A DNA stretch of 64,000 bases from Bactrocera neohumeralis (Eukaryota; Arthropoda; Insecta; Diptera; Tephritidae), in NCBI RefSeq assembly GCF_024586455.1, contig NW_026094755.1:1-64000 (forward strand), in the 5' to 3' direction. Shown in pieces: positions 62,627 to 64,000 of this stretch. Both the position numbers and the translations under genes were made by a program. Within the stretch, counting starts at the first letter, position 1. Each line of letters opens with the position of its first letter. Below the pieces are notes generated by a model. It was not told the origin of the DNA and made no database searches. It saw only the letters and a program-made list of their open reading frames with translations.

Positions 62627-63016
62627 AGTTACTTTGAAATGTCTTAGTTATTCTTGATCAACATTCTATAACTCCTTCTGCGATATCGACGGTGTTGTCG
62701 ACGACGCAAAGTTACTTTGAAATGTGTTAGTTATTTTGATCAACTTTCTATAACTCCTTCTGTGGTAGCGACGGTGTTGTCGACTACCCAAAGTTACTTG
62801 AAATGTGTTAACGCGTTGAGTTTTGTTCTAAAACTGTTTATTTAATGATTCGTTAGCTTACTGCTAGCCTACTATTCTTACCTGCCATCCTCATGCAACG
62901 AGCTGAACATCGAATTACAACGGCTGACCAAACATTTAATTTGATCGCGCATGAAGTGAACGAACATTGCAATTTTTGGCAGCATGGGAACTTCAGTACG
63001 TTAACTATTGTTAACT
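62627..63016 (-). repeat. 3' LTR, errantivirus B copy 2
   Basis: The minus-strand LTR starts at 63016 (AGTTAACAATAGTTAACG). It has about 2.4 units of the 82-bp repeat (boxes at 62664 and 62746) and lacks ~45 bp near 62880 present in the other copies (ACCTGCCATCC in place of ACCGTCGCTGCTGCC...). The outer joint TTAGTATATCCCCAAGTAG is the same as at 25323. Confidence 0.8.
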
Positions 63017-64000
63017 AGTCCCTCCTTCAAAACATGGTCGTCCTCGGCCAAACCCAACCTTTCCAACACTTGACGCACCGCCTTAGAAATTTCTCTTCGC
63101 CGCCTACGCTTTAGTAATATGATTGATACGGCAAGGATTTCGGCGATTGTGGCACAAATTACTGCGGTTACTAGTGGTGTAGCAATCGTTCGTATGCGTA
63201 ATTCAGTGATGTGCCGCAAGTTTGCTTCACTTAGCTTGTGGAGAAATGGTAGGCTTAGTAGGGTATGATGAGAGGTTATGTTGATCCGTGCTGAGGCAGC
63301 TTGTTGTGGAAGTCTCTTCGAGTATCCATTGAGAGTAATGTATTTGGTGTCATTGATAAAAGCGGTGCGTTCGAATGTAACAAGATAAGTGCCATTAATA
63401 AACATTTCAGGGCCATTTTCTATGCTAGCCTTGACTATTGCATCGTTTATCAAAACTATACCATTGACGACGACGACATCGTCGACGACGACGCTGGGCT
63501 TGGTGGCACAGTGTGCTACAGCGCCGGAGTGTAGGCTTTTTGCGTAAGTTTCAGTTTCGGCTTCTTTACAGAACGTTACCATTGGCGTATCAATGCAGGA
63601 TATAACAGCAGTAATGTTGCCTCCGCAGTCAGCTATAATGTTGTCCAGTAAATGTAATATACGGCCAGCATGCGATACGGGAAAAATAGTAATCTTCTTA
63701 CATAATAACTTAGGTCTAGGAAAACCGATAATAAAACTTACAACTTCCTTACTTGCTAAAACCTTAACTCTAGCTATGCTAAGCAATTGGGTTATTGTAA
63801 CTTCTGTGAAATTCTCCTTCATAACCGCCTCCAAATCAGCTGCATCAATAATAGCAGGGTTTATTATATTGAATTTAGCCAGTGTGATTGTAATTATTAA
63901 AATTTTGAATCTCTGGTGTTAAAATTCTGTTTCTAGCCAAAAGTGTTTCATAGAGGTGCGATGAATCTATTTCTTCCCTTTTCTTTACATTGAGAATTTT
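63001..64000 (-). pseudogene. env: Errantivirus B env copy 2, truncated by window edge
   Basis: Nearly identical to the env piece at 25713-26640. The main frame is 63834-63001, with membrane segment and KRRRRRE tail, and its stop lies 13 bp inside the 3' LTR. Against the first copy it has an extra 6 bp near 63773 and a one-base change of frame near 63898. The N-terminal half and the rest of the element lie beyond the window. F-type envelope glycoprotein, as above. Confidence 0.85.

Overview
The window looks like dipteran heterochromatin or intergenic DNA. A tephritid-like fruit fly is my inference. The grounds are AT-rich sequence, gypsy-type errantiviruses carrying env, mini-me/HINE elements with a (GGAC/AGAC)n tract, Helitrons, R1-, Jockey- and I/LOA-type non-LTR elements, BEL and CsRn1 LTR elements, and a 73-bp GTAAGT...TTTTTAG intron. 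I recognise no host gene. Nearly everything is a transposable element or a satellite of about 165 bp, and most elements sit inside that satellite or inside one another.

Layout. 1-654: 3' end of a non-LTR element. 652-4987: satellite array. 4988-6940: 5' LTR and broken gag of errantivirus family A, cut by the LTR of a second errantivirus. 7138-10891: decayed Helitron. 10904-13215: DNA transposon with ~450-bp inverted repeats and an intron-bearing gene that I cannot assign to a superfamily. 13240-14161: foldback element. 14373-17935: mdg1/412-like LTR remnant carrying a mariner-type element (15655-16960). 18118-20983: HINE/mini-me, then inverted satellite, then a second HINE 3' end. 20984-23372: second Helitron. 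23373-25330: satellite.

25331-34762 (minus): errantivirus family B, with LTRs, gag and env but most of pol deleted. Its env is split by a 5.3-kb R1-clade element with a perfect 13-bp target duplication. 34763-36232: satellite with a 5'-truncated Jockey-type insert. 36233-61331: errantivirus A composite of about 25 kb. Its gag is broken by a BEL element (BEL1), BEL1's leader holds an intact, young CsRn1-clade element (39066-43576), and its 3' LTR holds an internally deleted BEL element (BEL2, minus, 56839-61292). 61331-62626: satellite. 62627-64000: LTR and env of another family B copy running off the window.

The items most worth a second look are these. Both BEL elements carry an extra ORF between pol and the 3' end, encoding a stand-alone copy of the Gag three-finger zinc module. 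The BEL1 leader has three tandem hairpins with compensatory changes. Family B LTRs carry a variable number of 82-bp repeats. The TIR transposon at 11-13 kb has an unassigned gene. A satellite/HINE junction hints that the satellite and the Helentron-type elements are linked. Only the CsRn1-clade element appears intact enough to be autonomous.
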